Positions 26,601 to 41,600 are shown, numbered from the stretch's first letter. The stretch: DNA of 64,000 nt from Siphonodentalium dalli (GCA_032622095.1 CP136067.1:372001-436000), one strand, 5' to 3'. Notes: a model not told the origin generated them from the sequence alone. Numbers and translations are program-made.

Positions 26601-29600
26601 TAAACTAAAAAAGGAATAGAATCTATGGGAAGAAATTCTATAGAAATTTGATAATAAAGAAACTTTCCAGAGAAGATGAGGCCTAAACAGAATGAGGTCC
26701 CCAGAGGGTGAATTTAGTGATGCTAGCCCGCTATGCGGCATAGCGTCACTATATTCACCCTCTGGGGACCTCATTCTGCAAATGACAGGCACACTAAACT
26801 CGGCTTGATTCAGGGGAGAAACCGACTTTTTCACAGACTGTTTACATGTCAAATCTCCGAATATACAACTCAGCAGAATATATCTATCTCCTAATTGTTA
26901 TTCAGTAAAATATTAAAAAGTGAAAGAAACGATATGAATTGTTTACGTTTGCTACCACAAGAATGATCTGGCATCAAACATTCAGTAACCAGGGATTGCT
27001 TCAAATTACATTTTGCCAATCATCTATTTTACAAACCAAACCGATCTGATAAATTTAATTATTTATTTTTAGTGTGCGGGAGTGTTTCACATCACATCAA
27101 TAGAGCTCATGATTATCATTAAATTGTGCATATTATGAACTGAACATATGGTTACAGGGATTTTTTTTAGGTGTCCTCAATTGGAAAAAGGCACCTTTAT
27201 TTCCAATTTTCAACCACCAAATTCCCAATTTCAGGCAGGTATATAATACCATCTGGTTTATTAAATAATTATCAAAGTTTGACAGTTATTATAGTAAATA
27301 CGTCACTCGCTTGAGAGGAATTCCCAAAATGAAAATAGCAGGGTGAGCCAGATTGTTGTTTATCTCCCCGCATTCATTTGAAAGTGGCCGCATCCGACTA
27401 GAAAGCCGAGTATCCATTACTTTCGTGCACGTGATTGTTAGGATTATCTCATTATCAGGGTGGACGCACCATGTTCTTCCAGAATACACATTTCCCCTCC
27501 CCGCATGCCTTTAAAAGTGGACCCATCGGTTTCCGATTAAGCCGTGTATCCATGACGTTTGCGCACGTTTTCATCAGGATTATCTCATTATTAGGGGGGG
27601 ATTTACCACGTGCTTACCGGAATACACATTTTTTACTGCGGCAGTGTGGGGCTCCATTTAGGCACCAGATATTTTCGTTTTAATGATTTCAATCAAACAC
27701 TCAATACTGCCATAATCCAACAATTTTATTAGAGGTTTATATATATTTGGATCATTGAAAGTGTAATAAAATGTTACTTTATAGTTGGGAAGCTTAGTCT
27801 ATATTATTAAAAATGGACGTAGAATAAAACATCGGGGCCTCATTACGCACTGTCTTTAGGGAATTTCTGTAAAAATTGTTGTTGCTTCCCCGCGAGAATT
27901 TAAACATGGCGGACACTTTTTGTCCAAAAAACAAAAATATATTCTTGCGGAGAAGAAAAAGCTTTCCGAGTTATGTATAAAATATAAACATTTCACGTCA
28001 TCACTGTTAATTTTATAAACATTTGCTGGAAATTCCCCCTGCACTATTATTTGGTTCTGCACGTTTATTTGGAGCCCGAGAGTAGTACCGTACTGGTAGC
28101 TCAATATGGGAATGATAACACGGACAGATTGATTTGGTATTAATTATTTTATTTTATTTATTGAATTACAACTAGATACCTATCCATCCTTGGGTGTTTC
28201 ATTACCGCTTTTCCGTCGAAGTTTGGTGGATGGCTTCAATCCTTCCGTTGTTATCTGTGAATTTTCAACTTACCTGAGGCTGAGAAATGGACCTCAATGG
28301 GCTGGGATTTTACTCCATCTTTGAGTTACCTGTGTTTACGTAGCGTTATACACCGAAAATGACGGTATTAGTACTATTTACTTGTGTGTAACAGTGATTA
28401 ATTGAATTTTTCTAAAACATTGGAAAATTCCCAATTTTGGTCTGTAAAGACACATTTTTCCCAATTCGAACAGACCAGGACCCATTCCCAAAATAGGCAG
28501 AAAAATCCCTGGGTTACTATGGTTACTATAAGAGAATGATATGATTTAGTTCATATGGTTACTATGGTTACTATAAGAGAATGATATGATTTAGTTAATA
28601 CGGTTACTATGGTTACTATATGAGAGTGATAAGAACTAAATCTATCACTCCCTTATAGTAACCATGGAACTAAATCATATCACTCCCTTATAGTAACCAT
28701 AGTAACCATGGAACTAAATCATATCACTCTCTTATATTAACCACAGTAGAATAACTTTATTTGCCAATCATAGGTGCCTTCACAGGCAGTGAATTAGGGT
28801 GATACACAATACACAGTATACCAAATAAAAACAATTATGATTTCGATGATTGAGAGTTAAGTTTACTACTTGTACAATTGGAAACAATAATAAAATGGGA
28901 CAGAGACATCACACTGAATTTCAGTTTAACCATATGAACTAAATCATATCACTATCTTATAGTAACCATGGAACTAAATCATATCACTGTCTCATAGTAA
29001 CCGTATTAACTAAATCATATCACTCTTTTATAATAACCATATTAACCATGTTAAATGAACCTTATCACTCCCTTATAGTAACCATAGTAACCATGGAACT
29101 AAATCATATCACTGTCTCATAGTAACCGTATTAACTAAATCATATCACTCTTTTATAATAACCATATTAACCATGTTAAATGAACCTTATCACTCCCTTA
29201 TAGTAACCATAGTAACCATGGAACTAAATCATATCACTGTCTCATAGTAACCGTATTAACTAAATCATATCACTCTTTTATAATAACCATATTAACCATG
29301 TTAAATGAACCTTATCACTCTCTTACAGTAACCATAGTAACCATATGAACTGAACCGTATCACTCTCTTATAGTAACCATATGAACTAAACCATATCACT
29401 CTCTTTAGATCAATTCTGGGTTTCATCAGCAAACAGCTGTCACAAGAAATGCTGATGGCTAAACCAAACGGGACGTTCCTACTGCGATTCAGTGATTCAG
29501 AAATCGGTGGGATCACGATTGCTTGGTCAGCGGACGATTCAAGTCGGATAGGTATGGTTCAGTGAAATATATTGCGATTTCATGGTCAGCATACGATACA

Positions 29601-32600
29601 AGACAGATAGGTATGGTTTCAGTGAAATATATCGCGATTTCATGGTCAGCATATGATACAAGACGGATATGTATGGTTCAGTGAAATATATCGCGATTTC
29701 ATGGTCAGCATATGATACAAGATGGATATGGATGGTTCAGTGAAATATATCGCGATTTCATAGTCGTTTACTCCAGTAGAATTGGTATGAAAACCTTCAT
29801 AGGGCTCCTCCAAGAATCTGACATGTTGGTTATTGCTGTATACCGAGAGAAGTTTCCTGACAAAGAAGGCTGTGCACATTTTATCCGGCTTATTTTTTTT
29901 CACTAAGTTAGGTACATTGCAATTCTCCTGCTTGTCGAACTCTTCAGTCCTATCCGGGATAGATATTAGGTATACAACCGGCTGGCGTTCACATTACCAT
30001 GTTTCATGTCGGGATAGATATTAGATATACAACCGGCTGGTGTTCACATTTTGACATTACCATGTTTCATGACGGGATAGATATTAGATATACAACCGGC
30101 TGGTGTTCACATTTTAACATTACCATGTTTCATGACGGGATAGATATTAGGTATACAACCGGCTGGCGTTCACATTTTTACATTACCATGTTTCATGACG
30201 GGATAGATATTAGATATACAACTGGCTGGCATTCACATGTTTCATGCATTCTGACTTTTTCTAAAATGTATTTTTTGTACAAATTGTACCATTAGATTAC
30301 TTGGTGGAGTAGCATAACGCAAAATCATTCACTTTTGGATTAAAGCATGAAACTTTGAGGGTTGGTCCACATCAACCAGTTAGCTGGTGACCCCTTCACC
30401 TTCAAATTGACCTTGACATTTTGAAAATTAACGATTTAGGGGTATATATTTTGTATCAAATCTAATGGCTAAATTAAAGGATATATTGCCACTGTAGAAT
30501 GTCGAAGCGATACGATGTCTGCCTTTGTATCCAAATTCAATTTGCCTACAATAATCAAAAATGGCCACGATAATGGATGCCAAAAGTAAAAATTTTGACA
30601 TGTTTTCACTAATATCATTAAGATCAGTTTTTGCTTTTTGGAACTAGTTGAGAATTGTGACTTTATTTTGTATTGGTCTGTTAACTGACCATTGGAGCAA
30701 TAAAAAATGCCATTCATGGGGGTCCCCGCCCCTTGGATACCTTAAAATTTTTAAAGAACGCGGTATAAAATTTCACCAAAAATCAACATTGGGTTCTTGT
30801 CAAGAAATGGGAAGATATGTGCGATCTAAATGAGGAATTCCATTTCTTTCCACTCAATGGAACCAAAATTGTCACTTTGACTATAAATGGCGGCCAAAAT
30901 GGTCTTTTAATTGTAAATATTGCCTCAGCGTGCCATGCAACGGCATACAAGTTGTGGTTGATGAGAAAAATGACTATTCTATCCTATAGACATTGAATAC
31001 TAACATTTCTGATGATTTTGGTTAATTTTTACTATTTTAAACACTGAAGTCACCAGAATTATTGGATTTTCTGTCACAAAATTCACTTTTCAGGTTAAGA
31101 CCATTTTTTCAAGTAAAATGGAAATTTCTTTGTTATCGATGGTATTTTTAGACAAAATTACTCAAATGGTTCGCAAAATGGGGATCAAATTTGGTAAAAA
31201 AGTTGATTGTTCATATATCCGAACATTATTCTATTGACTATATGACCACGAATGTGGTTATGAGTATACAGCAAGTGGCTGAATTCTCATGAGTGAGGTG
31301 TTTATGCAAGCCTGGATGTATGAGTGGGTGGGTATTGGTATATATGTATATATATAACTGCTGTATGGCCAATGGTGAGGTACTTGGAGTGACTCTATTG
31401 TTAAGGGTGTGGCACTGGTGTGGTGTATATGTATAATTTGAGTGGCTAAATGGCCATGGGTGTGTCAAATATATACAGGGAGTGTGACCAATGGTGAGGT
31501 GAATATGTATACAAGAAGTGACTGTCTGGTCATGAATGTGGTGAATATACGGTCATGGGTGAGGTGTAGAAGTATACCTGGTGTGCCTGTTGACTCGTGG
31601 CTGTTTAGTGAAGTGTGTGTTGTGTAAGGGTACAGTGAAAACTGCAATTTACGACCACTGCCGTGACCGACCAACTGTCTTTTCCGACCAAATTCCTTTT
31701 GTACGGACACTTTTCGCTATATAAACGACCTGCCGTGAGCGACCTCCTGTCTTACGCGACCACCGGTCGGTATATCGCGGCAAAAACGTAAATATTTACT
31801 TGTTATGAACGACCAATTCCATCGAAAAAATATATAATTTGTGCACGAAAAAGTAAAACTTTAAATGCACAAACTTATGTACTTTTATTCCCCGTTCTGA
31901 ACCCCCGAGTCTGTCAGTGTTTGATGCGCGTGAGGGTATTAGTTTCACATGTCAATTAAGGTTACCGGATATTTAAAGAGGTGAGAATTGCTCGCTGGTG
32001 ATTAAGAATGTATGAATAGAAGACACTTGAGGGTCATTTGGTAGATAAAAGGGTTTATGTAAGCAGTTAATTATGGAGTCACTTTGGCCTCGAGAATGGA
32101 TTCATGTTTACACTTCGCAGACGCACGTCTGGAATTGTATTGTTTTACTTATAATCTACGGAAAGCTTAAAATCACCTCGGCTTGTATTACGTGGGCTTC
32201 TTCTACCTATATAGGTTCATAGACCGCAATGTCACAGTTATATTTCCAAATCTTTCTCGTGCACTTCAATTACTTTGAACAGTGCGATGATTCCGAGGAT
32301 CCGAATTGGGAAGAAAACATTCTATTCGGCCGAAATGACGTGACTGCAGGTAAAGACAGTGATGATGAGGAGTGTTCGTCAAGTGTGGATGATACACCAG
32401 CGAGTAGTGTTCTGAGTCATGGTGACTTTCGTCAAATGTTAGAGCAGATGAAATCGTACACTCTGTACCATGGCTGGGGAGACGTTTTTAACTGCGTTAT
32501 GTCCACTGAGACAGCCGTAGAAGAAAGACAATTGTCAGTGAAACCTGCAGCTCAACCAAAGTTAGACAAGTTCTTTCTTGTCAAGCAATAACATTGTGGC

Positions 32601-35600
32601 AAAATTATTAATGTGTGTGAATAGCTGACCAGTTTAATTGTGTTTATAATCAAAGGGGAAATACTCTATTTTTTAATGAATCTAATTCCCCCCCTGTTGT
32701 GTTCCCCAATCAGTTGCTAAGAAACAACCTTGACCTTTGTCAAAATGTACCGGTGTTCTGATCACCAGCGGAAAAACCAGTTTTCTCTTGGAATATTTTA
32801 TTGATTTCTCCCACTATACTTACCCAAATCATAGCTTGGATCGTTTGTTAGGGATTCATATTTATTAAACAAAAGATACAACAAAATGTTACATTAAATT
32901 AACTTGTTTCAATGCTCAATTAGTGATTTTAGTTCCAAAGTTTCTTCCTTCTGACGAAGTTCTGTCACGTGCCCGACGAGTTATCTGGTCAGCTGTTCTA
33001 TCGTATTATTTTATTTAACATGCATATACCTGTACAATACTCTGTTTTTGTTATTATTGTTGATATTAAGTATATCTTATTCAAGATTAAACATAAGTAT
33101 AACACATATAATCTCCATTATTTTCAACCAGTGGGTATCACTCATGATATAAAAAAAAATCTACAAGTGCAGACATCAGATTCAGATACAACCATAGACA
33201 CATCCTACACTGATACATAAATAGGTCAAACCCGTCGTCGCCGACCACTTGTCATGAACGACCATTTATCCTTGGCAAAATGGGTGGTCTCTCATAACAG
33301 GTTTCACTGTATACCCAATTATGGCTGTATAGTGAAGTGTGTGTTGTGTAAGGGTATACCCAATTATGGCTGTATAGTGAAGTGTGTGTTGTGTAAGGGT
33401 ATACTCAATTATGACTGTATGGTAATGGTTGAGGTGTATGTGTACAAAGCGAGTGGCTACATGGTCATTTCTGTGGTGTTTATGTATAGAGTGGCTACAT
33501 GGTCATTTCTGTGGTGTTTATGTATAGAGTGGCTACATGGTCATTTCTGTGGTGTTTATGTATAGAGTGGCTACATGGTCATTTCTGTGGTGTTTATGTA
33601 TAGAGTGGCTACATGGTCATTTCTGTGGTGTTTATGTATAGAGTGGCTACATGGTCATTTCTGTGGTGTTTATGTATAGAGTGGCTACATGGTCATTTCT
33701 GTGGTGTTTATGTATAGAGTGGCTACATGGTCATTTCTGTGGTGTTTATGTATAGAGTGGCTACATGGTCATTTCTGTGGTGTTTATGTATAGAGTGGCT
33801 ACATGGTCATTTCTGTGGTATTTATGTATAGAGTGGCTACATGGTCATTTCTGTGGTGTTTATGTATAGAGTGGCTACATGGTCATTTCTGTGGTGTTTA
33901 TGTATAGAGTGGCTACATGGTCATTTCTGTGGTGTTTATGTATAGAGTGGCTACATAGTCATTTCTGTGGTGTTATGTATAGAGTGGCTACATGGTCATT
34001 TCTGTGATGTTTATGTATAGAGTGGCTACATGGTCATTTCTGTGATGTTTATGTATAGAGTGGCTACATGGTCATTTATGTGGTGTTTATGTATAGAGTG
34101 GCTACATGGTCATTTCTGTGGTGTTTATGTATAGAGTGGCTACATGGTCATTTCTGTGGTGTTTATGTATAGAGTGGCTACATGTTCATTTCTGTGGTGT
34201 TTATGTATATAGTGGCTACATGGTCATTTCTGTGGTGTTTATGTAGAGTGGCTACATGGTCATTTCTGTGGTGTTTATGTATAGAGTGGCTACATGGTCA
34301 TTTCTGTGGTGTTTATGTATAGAGTGGCTACATGGTCATTTCTGTGGTGTTTATGTATAGAGTGGCTACATGGTCATTTCTAACAATATTTACCTTGATC
34401 TTGTAAGCCAGTGCATTATCTTATATATGGGAGGCTCCCTATGGGAGACTCACATATATAAGAGGATGCACTGGCACAGGGGCTTTAATGCTGCACCTGC
34501 GCAGCTCCCGTCATGAAAGGGTTATATAATACTCCTGTATGGAGCCTCACACAGACGGCAGTCATCAGTGCATTGTTCTCTCTGTCTGGGGTTAATTCTT
34601 TAAATTGTCAATTCCAGGAGAAAGGCAAGTTTGGAATTTACAGCCGTTTGTCATCAAAGATTTTGCGATAAGAAGTCTTGCTGATAGAATTAAGGATCTA
34701 AGCAACTTAATGTGGCTTTATCCAGACATCCAAAAGGACAAAGCATTCGCATCCTACTATACGAGGGCCGCGGGTGAGTAATCCAAAAGGACAAAACTTT
34801 CACATCCTACTATACGAGGGCCGCGGGTGAGTAATCCAAAAGGACAAAGCATTCACATTCTACTATACGAGGGCCGCGGGTGAGTAATCCAAAAGGACAA
34901 AACTTTCACATCCTACTATACGAGGGTCGCGGGTGAGTAATCCAAAAGGACAAAGCATTCACATCCTACTATACGAGGGCCGCGGGTGAGTAATCCAAAA
35001 GGACAAAGCATTCACATTCTACTATACGAGGGTCGCGGGTGAGTAATCCAAAAGGACAAAGCATTCACATCCTACTATACGAGGGCCGCGGGTGAGTAAT
35101 CCAAAAGGACAAAACTTTCACATCCTACTATACGAGGGCCGCGGGTGAGTAATCTGAAAGTGAATGGGAACAAATGCGTAACTGTGAAAGTTTTGCTATT
35201 TTGTTTGGAGAGTTTTTGGTGAGCAAGTAATATGAGAAATCTTTTCTGATAAGGCCAAAAAACAAATGGGTTTTAATTCTCAGCATCATCGCATTAAACA
35301 AATTACCCTTGTTGGACCATTTTAATACGATTTGGATTTCACCGCGTAACACGAAAAAAAGGAAACCATGGAAATTAGTTATGTTTCAAATATTGAGTAG
35401 GAGCTAAATACTATGGTGTATGTAGGGTATTCAACAAAAGGCAACGGTAACTATGGTCTGCCATAGCAGTTGAGGGCCTTAGCAGAATGAGGTCCCCAGA
35501 GTGTGAATTTAGTGATGCTAGCCCGCTGTGCGGGATGGTGTCACTAAATTCACCCTCTGGGGACCTCAATCTGCAAATTACAGACACGCTATTTGCAGTC

Positions 35601-38600
35601 TTGTATGGGAGACGTCTCTTTTTTCCCAAAGTTTGTGTTTAAAAACAAGGACGCCAGCAGCCATCTTGTCTTTCTGGAATGTGGGTTTTTTTGGTTGTCT
35701 GTGCATATATCTCAACCAATGGTCATATGGTCTAAATGAAATTTGGTATGGAGGTTCACCATCATCAAAAAAACATGGCCGCCAGCAGCCATCTTGGATT
35801 TCAAAATTCAATCCATTAGCTCGGGCTACAGGTCGTACTGTTCGTCTGATCATCATGAAATTTGTCATGGATGTTAATATTGACATGTAGATGGGAACAA
35901 GTCATTTTGGGGTCAATCGGCCAAAAAAACATGGCCACCAGCAGCCATCTTGGATTTTACTCTTTGCATGACTAAATCCTTTGGCACGGGCTACAGGTCG
36001 TAGCTTTGGTCGGATCTTCATGACATTTGTCATGGATGTTAACAATGACATGTAGATGGGAACGAGCCATTTTGGGGTCATTGCGGCAAAAAACATGGCC
36101 GCCAGCAGCCATCTTGGATTATACTCTTTGCATGACTAAATCCTTTGGCACGGGCTACAGGTCGTACCTTTGGCTGTATTATTATGAGATTTGTCATGGC
36201 TGTTGACATTGACATGTAGATGAGAACAATTAATTTTAGGGTCATTCGGCAAAAAAACATGGCCGCCAGCGACCATCTTGAATTTCAAAATTCAATCCAT
36301 TAGCACGGGCTACAGGTCGTACTCTTCGTCTGATCATATTGAAATGGATGTTAATATTGACATGTAGATGGGAACGAGTAATTTTGGGGTCGTTTGGCCA
36401 AAAAACATGTCTGCCAGCAGCCATCTTGGATTTTACTCTTTGCATGACTAAATCCTTTGGCACGGGCTACAGGTCGTAGCTTTGGTCGGATCATTCAATT
36501 TGTCATGGATGTTAACAATGACATGTAAATGCGAATGAGTCTTTTTGGGGTCATTTGGCAATAAAACATGGCTGCCAGTGGCCATCTTGGATTTACTCTT
36601 TGCATAACTAGGCCTTTCAACTTTCCACATTCCTAATCACTCCATTGACTGTAACACATGAAATTATTCCGTTTCCAAGTTGAGCTACAGTGTCATTGAC
36701 ACTTTCATTTTGAGTGGGTATGATTGAAGGGATGGGTTAAACATCTGCCGATCGTGTTCGGCCTCTTGTTTTCTTCGTACAGCAATAAAACCAAATGGCT
36801 GGGTATGCCTGTTATTGGTTGGGAGCATGAATACATCGTTAGATTTAGAATTGTTGAAAAAACTATCTTCATGAATCAGTTCCCACATCAGTAGTAGTAG
36901 CTGGAAATTATCGACATCTGATTTATTTGTTTTGTTTTGATGCAGGTGATGTTGAGGCACCTTCACAGGATGGCTACATCAAGTCACATCTAATCAACGT
37001 CATCAACACGGGGTAAGTTCCAATCAGTAACCACTGATTTATATTGGACATAATATAACTTTAATTTACTGTTTATTGTGCAATTGTAGCTTTTTTCGAA
37101 TTTAAATTAAGATGAACAGTGTTATTTAGTTTTTTTATACCCCCACTTTCAAAGAAAATGGGGTGTATACTGGATTAACTGCGTCCGTCACGCTTTCTCC
37201 CTCCGTTTGTCCGTCCGTCGAGCCGTTTGTCCGTCCATCCGACCTCATAACTCGAACAACTATGAACCGATTTCAAAAACTTTTTGTATGCAATCTCCTT
37301 GGGACTGCCTCTCCGCATGATGCTAATTGCGGTTCGGTCCGACTTTTTTTTTTTTAAGTTACACCTCATTTTCGTCTTATTTTGACTTAGAAAATTCTGT
37401 CCGACTTAATAACTTTAACAAATATGAACCGATTTCAATAATTTTTGGTTTACATGCTTCTCACAATACCCTCTCTACATGATGCGGCTAGGGATTGGCT
37501 CAGACTGTTTTTCGTAATATTACACTTCATTTTCGACTTATTTTGACTTAGAAAATTCTGTCCGACTTAATAACTTTAACAAATATGAACCAATTTGAAT
37601 AATTTTTTCTGTACAAGCTTCTTGTGACACCATATCGATATTATTAGTCCGAATTTTTCTTTAAAGTTAAAAATCTTTTTTGTTGGGTTTACAGATAATG
37701 CGGATTGAATTTGCCACGGTGGGGGTATGCTAGCACTCGAGTGCACACCTCTTGTTCAACATACCTCAGTATCAACAACCCCCAGACACCATAAATACAG
37801 TCAGTAATGTTTTTTTGTTTGTTTTTTCGACTGCATACCTTCAAATGCACAAGTACTGAGTATCGACGACCCCCAGACACCATAAATATAGTAAGTAATG
37901 TTTTTTTTTCGACAGCATACCATCGAATGCACAAGTACTGAGTATTGACAACCCGCAGACACCCCAGCTATCATACCCACAATCTCCATCTGACTCTGAT
38001 GTTTATGAATCCATGTCGACGTACAGCGAATCGAGCAATCAAGGGTGAGTAGATTTAACCTTTTCTTTACTAAATCCCTTATGGAGCCCCTGACAGAGAT
38101 AACAATGCACTGATGACTGTCATCTGTGTGGGGCTCCATACGGGAGTGTTATATAACTGTTTGATGATGAGAGCTTTATGGAGCCCCAGACAGAGAGAAC
38201 AATGCACTGGTGACTATCGTCTGTGTAGGGCTCCATACGGGAGTGTTATATATCTCCATCATAGTTATCTTGCCCACTGAACTATATGGTGTATTTCCCA
38301 ATTTAACTAGGAAGGGTTAACAAACCCCTGAGTTGAACATGGTACGAAAATTCTATGGTACATTTTATCATGGTTCATGACCTCCTATAATATCCGACCA
38401 CGTAATCTCCGATCCACCAAAACCAATTGCCGGGCCAATTCATTTTCTTTTTTCTAGTTAACCCTTTACCCAACAAACCGGCCAAAACCGGCCAAATAAA
38501 GCTTCAACAGCCTAAAATATCTTCGGTCTGTCTCAATAGAACCATACAAATATGGATATCATTGGAACCGGCTCCTTGACCACATTGTGATGGTTACAGT

Positions 38601-41600
38601 TATGCCCTGTGCCAATGCATTCTCTTATATATGCGAGTCGACCATAGGTCGCCTCGCATATATAAGAGAATGCATTGGCCTAAAAAAAATCTTTTTTTAA
38701 CACTTTTTACCATTTTTTCTTACATTCTTTAACAATTTTATAATTTTTAATGTGTTAAGCCAATGCATTCTCTTATATATGCGAGGCGACCTATGGTCGA
38801 CTCGCATATATAAGAGAATGCATTGGCACAGGGCCCTTCTGTTGGGTAAAGGGTTAACTAGCTGGAAGGAACATCTCCTAAAATCGAAGCTAATTATTAT
38901 TATACAAAAAACATTATTTCCATTGATTATTATTGATTGTGTGCAATTGACACAAAGACTACGTGAGCGGACTCACATTTTAATATCAGTTCGGATGGGA
39001 GAACTTGTTTCGTTTTAAAGACATTTTGTTTTCCACATTTTTAAACAGCCGATAAAACATGGCATCTAAGATTTGACGCCGAAAGGCAGAATAATAGATG
39101 CACATTTGGATATGACTAAAGACGCTCATCGTTTCTTTATAGCAAGAATCTACAATAACGATATCACGAAATTAGGTGACTTACTTTCGGTCGTTTGACG
39201 GCTTTATAGCTACTATAACTATGACAGTCATAGTCTGGTGTACAACTGACGGAAGCAGTATTTAAATCTTGTGAAATAGGATTGTAAATCCCGAGTGTAA
39301 ATTGCACTTGTTAAAATAAAAAAAAAATAAAAAAAATAATTTCAACTTAATAATATTGTGTTAGAAATTGATTTCGTGCAAACCAAGCCTGTCCAATGTT
39401 ATTCGACAGTCACAATCAATTAGCTTATTGCCGTTAGTTGCCACAGCCAAGCTGCTTATCAACATAACACAAAACAACAGGTGTATTTTTGATTGTTAGC
39501 AATTGACTGGTGTTGACAGTGCAATCACACTAAATACCTTCTCAGGACAAGGACGGTTGCACAATGTAAGACCAGGTACAGAAGATCTCCTTCCCTGTAG
39601 CTCCCCTAGAGATGCTTCTCCTCGTTCCACCTTTGAGGGTTCCACTGACACTTGTCAATAGTGCTCCCCTCATTGGCTTTGCGACTCAGGGCAATAGACA
39701 CACCAAACAGGGAGCGGGAGGGGCAACCCATCCGGCCACAATTGGTGGGCTCCCTGGACTATCGTACGGGATGCCAATTTGTACCCTCGGGTCGACCGTT
39801 GGCGGGTTGGCGTGCCCAGGCACTCGCACTACGCCATCCATCGCTACAAGTCGACATCTCGGTGTCAGCATGGCTGGGGGGTCGCCCTGTCCATACATTG
39901 TTAATCCCTACATGCCTTCTGCCCCAGCTGGGCTTGGAATGGGACCGCAGTTCCCAAGCATGTTTCCTCCTTATTATCCGCCGCCACCTCTGTGGGCTTG
40001 GCAGACAGGTTACTGGCCGCCTTCTGGCCAACAGCAGCCAGTAACTTCGGGTTTGAATCCAAATGCAAAAGAATTTGTTCCCCGATGCCAGTTCGGACGG
40101 ATGGAGATCGGGATCAGGACGAGCTGTAGCTCCAGCCCGAGGTGAAAAGGCTTTGGACATTCCTTTGGAGTCACCCATACCGTTGGCGGGTTGGCATGCC
40201 CAGGTACGGCCGTGGCTTCTCATCTAACATTTGAACCACGCCGTCCATTACTACAAGTCACCATCTCAGGGTCAGCACGGCTGGCAATTCGCCCTGTCCC
40301 TATTATAATCCTATATGTCTTTGGTCCCTGCTGGACTTGGGCTGGGGTCGAAATTCTCAATCATGCTTCCTCCTTGTTGGCCAACTCCATGTACGTGGGC
40401 CTGGAATTCCAGTTACTGGCCGCCTTCTGATCAATAGCAGCCAGTACCTTCGGGTTTGAATCCGGATGGACAAGAATTTGTTCCCCGATGCCGTTCTAGT
40501 AGGAGACATGCTTCGGATAACTCATAACAACCCATCGCCAGTTCGGACGGATGGAGATCGGGATCGGGACGAGCTGTAGCTCCAGCCCGAGGTGACTTTG
40601 GACTTTGGACATTCCTTTGGGGTCACCCATACATGCGCTCATGAGGGAGCTCAGATAGTTGTTCGGGGTTCTCTGATACAGCCAAGCGTCGCCGTAGCCG
40701 AGTGGTTATGCCATCGGACTGCAAACTTGGCGACATGGGATCGACCAAGCTGAGAGGTATTCAAAAGTTTTATTGTTCTCGGATTGTGCAGAGTTCAACT
40801 CCTTGCTTTATAAGTTGTTGCTTCTTTCAATGTGCCATCCAGCTCCTGCGAGGTCATGGTCATTGCTGGAATAGAGTGTCGCATGTGTCGATAGTCTTCA
40901 GGAATATACTTTGGATGATGGGTCAGTCATATCACTAAGGGCGGTAATGATACACTGGGTCACTATATGAATCGCGACCATTAATATTCTTGACTTTAAT
41001 ACCACCTATGGTTGACAAATACCCATATATAGGTATAAAAAATATCTTGTAAATATTGTACATGTGGGTTATATATTTTATGAGGGTGCATCCGCATATT
41101 TTTATCTGCAGGTTGCATTCAATTCTAACTAAAATTCAGTTTCGTAGTTATTAATAAATATATGAGTCCATTATACATACTAGACATATGCTCATCTTCA
41201 GAACACAAATGATTTCCTCTCATCACGATTCACATTACTCAATACAATGCACATTCTCATAATCAGGAAGTTAACCCTTTACCCAACAAACCGGCCACAA
41301 CCGGCCAAATAAAGCTTCAACAGCCTAAAATATCTTCGGTCTGTCTCAATAGAACCATACACATATGGATATCATTGGAACCGGCTCCTTGACCACATTG
41401 TGATAGTTACAGTTATGCCCTGTGCCAATGCATTCTCTTATATATGCGAGTCGACCATAGGTCGCCTCGCATATATAAGAGAATGCATTGGCCTAAAAAA
41501 AATCTTTTTTTAACACTTTTTACCATTTTTTCTTACATTCTTTAACAATTTTATAATTTTTAATGTGTTAAGCCAATGCATTCTCTTATATATGCGAGGC

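Larger units (their letters stand above)
31240..34378. repeat. 36-38-bp minisatellite array split by a pogo/Tigger element
   Basis: Degenerate units at 31240-31630 (gtgtatatgtataatttgag, tggctaaatggccatgggtg), then about 24 homogeneous units at 33430-34378 (tatgtatagagtggctacat, ggtcatttctgtggtgttta). The unit gtgaagtgtgtgttgtgtaa lies on both sides of the insertion at 31633-33309. Confidence 0.93.

Noticed and set aside
1476-36630. Minus-strand ORFs with [13 protein letters not shown] or [11 protein letters not shown]
   Set aside because: Translations of family E tandem units; no domain, and frames change between units.
40688-40760. Possible tRNA-Cys gene
   Set aside because: A-box and a GCA loop are present, but the acceptor stem does not pair and the B box is degraded; better as a SINE head.
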